This document shows, piece after piece, positions 63,690-64,000 of a DNA stretch of 64,000 bases. A program made the translations under genes and the position numbers. Below the pieces are notes generated by a model. That model was given only the letters and a program-made list of their open reading frames with translations, searched no databases and had not been told where the DNA came from. Position 1 is the first letter of the stretch. Each line of letters begins with the position of its first letter. Source of the stretch: Streptomyces sp. SN-593 (lineage in GTDB: Bacteria; Actinomycetota; Actinomycetes; Streptomycetales; Streptomycetaceae); assembly GCF_016756395.1 (NCBI RefSeq), contig NZ_AP018365.1, forward strand, positions 2,673,501 through 2,737,500, written 5' to 3'.

Positions 63690-64000
63690 TCAGCTGCCGG
63701 AACGGTCGGGGAAGAAGAGCTTGATCTCGCGTTCGGCGGACTCCTCGGAGTCCGAGGCGTGCACCAGGTTCTCACGGGTGACGGTACCGAAATCCCCCCG
63801 GATGGAGCCGGGCCCGGCCGCGATCGGGTCGGTCGGGCCGGCCAGCGCGCGCACTCCCTCGATCACCCGCTCGCCCTCGACCACCAGGGCCACCGACGGG
63901 CCGGACGCCATGAACTCCACGAGCGGCTCGTAGAACGGCCGGCCGACGTGCTCGGCGTAGTGCTGTTCCAGGGTGCCGCGATCCAGGGTACGCAGCTCCA
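63690..64000 (-). CDS. ndk: nucleoside diphosphate kinase, C-terminal part (5' end outside window)
   Basis: The frame is open across the window edge; about 103 C-terminal residues of a protein that is normally about 137. ELRTLDRGTLEQHYAEH at the visible start, VEFMASGPSVALVVEG, and the active-site His in ENLVHASDSEESA. Transfers gamma-phosphate between nucleotides through a phosphohistidine. Order mreB-ndk on one strand is as in S. coelicolor. Confidence 0.96.
   Translation of the reverse strand, partial: ELRTLDRGTLEQHYAEHVGRPFYEPLVEFMASGPSVALVVEGERVIEGVRALAGPTDPIAAGPGSIRGDFGTVTRENLVHASDSEESAEREIKLFFPDRSGS

Overview
The window is a chromosomal core segment of a high-GC filamentous actinomycete, almost certainly Streptomyces or a close relative. 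The support is third-position GC close to saturation, many GTG starts with GTGA or ATGA overlaps, actinobacterial gene order (leuS; rsfS-nadD; proA-proB; obg-rpmA-rplU-rne; rodA-pbp2-mreD-mreC-mreB; ndk) and family members that are typical of Streptomyces. No rRNA, CRISPR array, insertion sequence, integrase or phage gene was recognised.

Layout. (a) 1-6800, minus strand: probable comEC start, comEA, degV, a small membrane protein, and leuS with a leader carrying a Leu-rich peptide and an intrinsic terminator (a probable ribosome-mediated attenuator). (b) 6900-11100: a secreted S53 (sedolisin) protease, and an old-yellow-enzyme reductase flanked by two identical tRNA-Ala(GGC) genes. (c) 11160-15131, minus strand: histidine phosphatase, rsfS, an LCP/LytR_C membrane protein at the nadD-linked position, nadD, and a tiny membrane protein. 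(d) 15267-22804: M48 protease, two paralogous membrane proteins sharing an N-terminal motif, proA, a conserved hypothetical, proB, galE. (e) 22805-41248: a cell-wall glycopolymer island inserted between proB and obgE. Its right-hand part runs on the minus strand: a fused CDP-ribitol synthase/reductase-like protein, a TagF-like polymerase, rfbA, rfbB, rfbD, a flippase, GT2, DUF2304, GT2 and a polytopic membrane protein. Its left-hand part runs on the plus strand and converges on the first: a secreted beta-propeller protein, a TarS-like glycosyltransferase, rfbC and a methyltransferase. (f) 41348-48232: obgE, rpmA, rplU and a very long RNase E/G with repetitive basic tails. (g) 48457-56925: DUF2344 protein, a slipin pair, a GH76 mannanase-like exoenzyme, an XRE regulator with its probable operator and an SDR, then the TIGR03960 radical SAM protein. 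(h) 57122-64000: the elongasome cluster rodA, pbp2, mreD, mreC, mreB, and the end of ndk.

How the genes fit together. Much of the window concerns the cell envelope. The island encodes dTDP-rhamnose synthesis (rfbA/B/C/D), a UDP-galactose epimerase, a predicted ribitol-phosphate activating enzyme, a teichoic-acid polymerase, a wall-teichoic-acid-type glycosyltransferase and a lipid-carrier flippase. This is what would be needed to build a rhamnose- and polyol-phosphate-containing wall polymer. An LCP-like protein (attachment of such polymers is the usual LCP role) lies about 15 kb away, and the Mre/Rod/PBP2 machinery, which in Streptomyces acts in spore-wall synthesis, closes the window. Three 8-mers phased at 11 bp upstream of the TarS-like gene are a candidate PhoP-type operator, which would tie the polymer to phosphate supply.

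Limits. All calls come from reading the sequence and recalling families. No alignment, structure or promoter prediction was run. Starts were chosen by Shine-Dalgarno position, overlap and homologue length as remembered. Where a start differs from the longest open frame, the reason is given.
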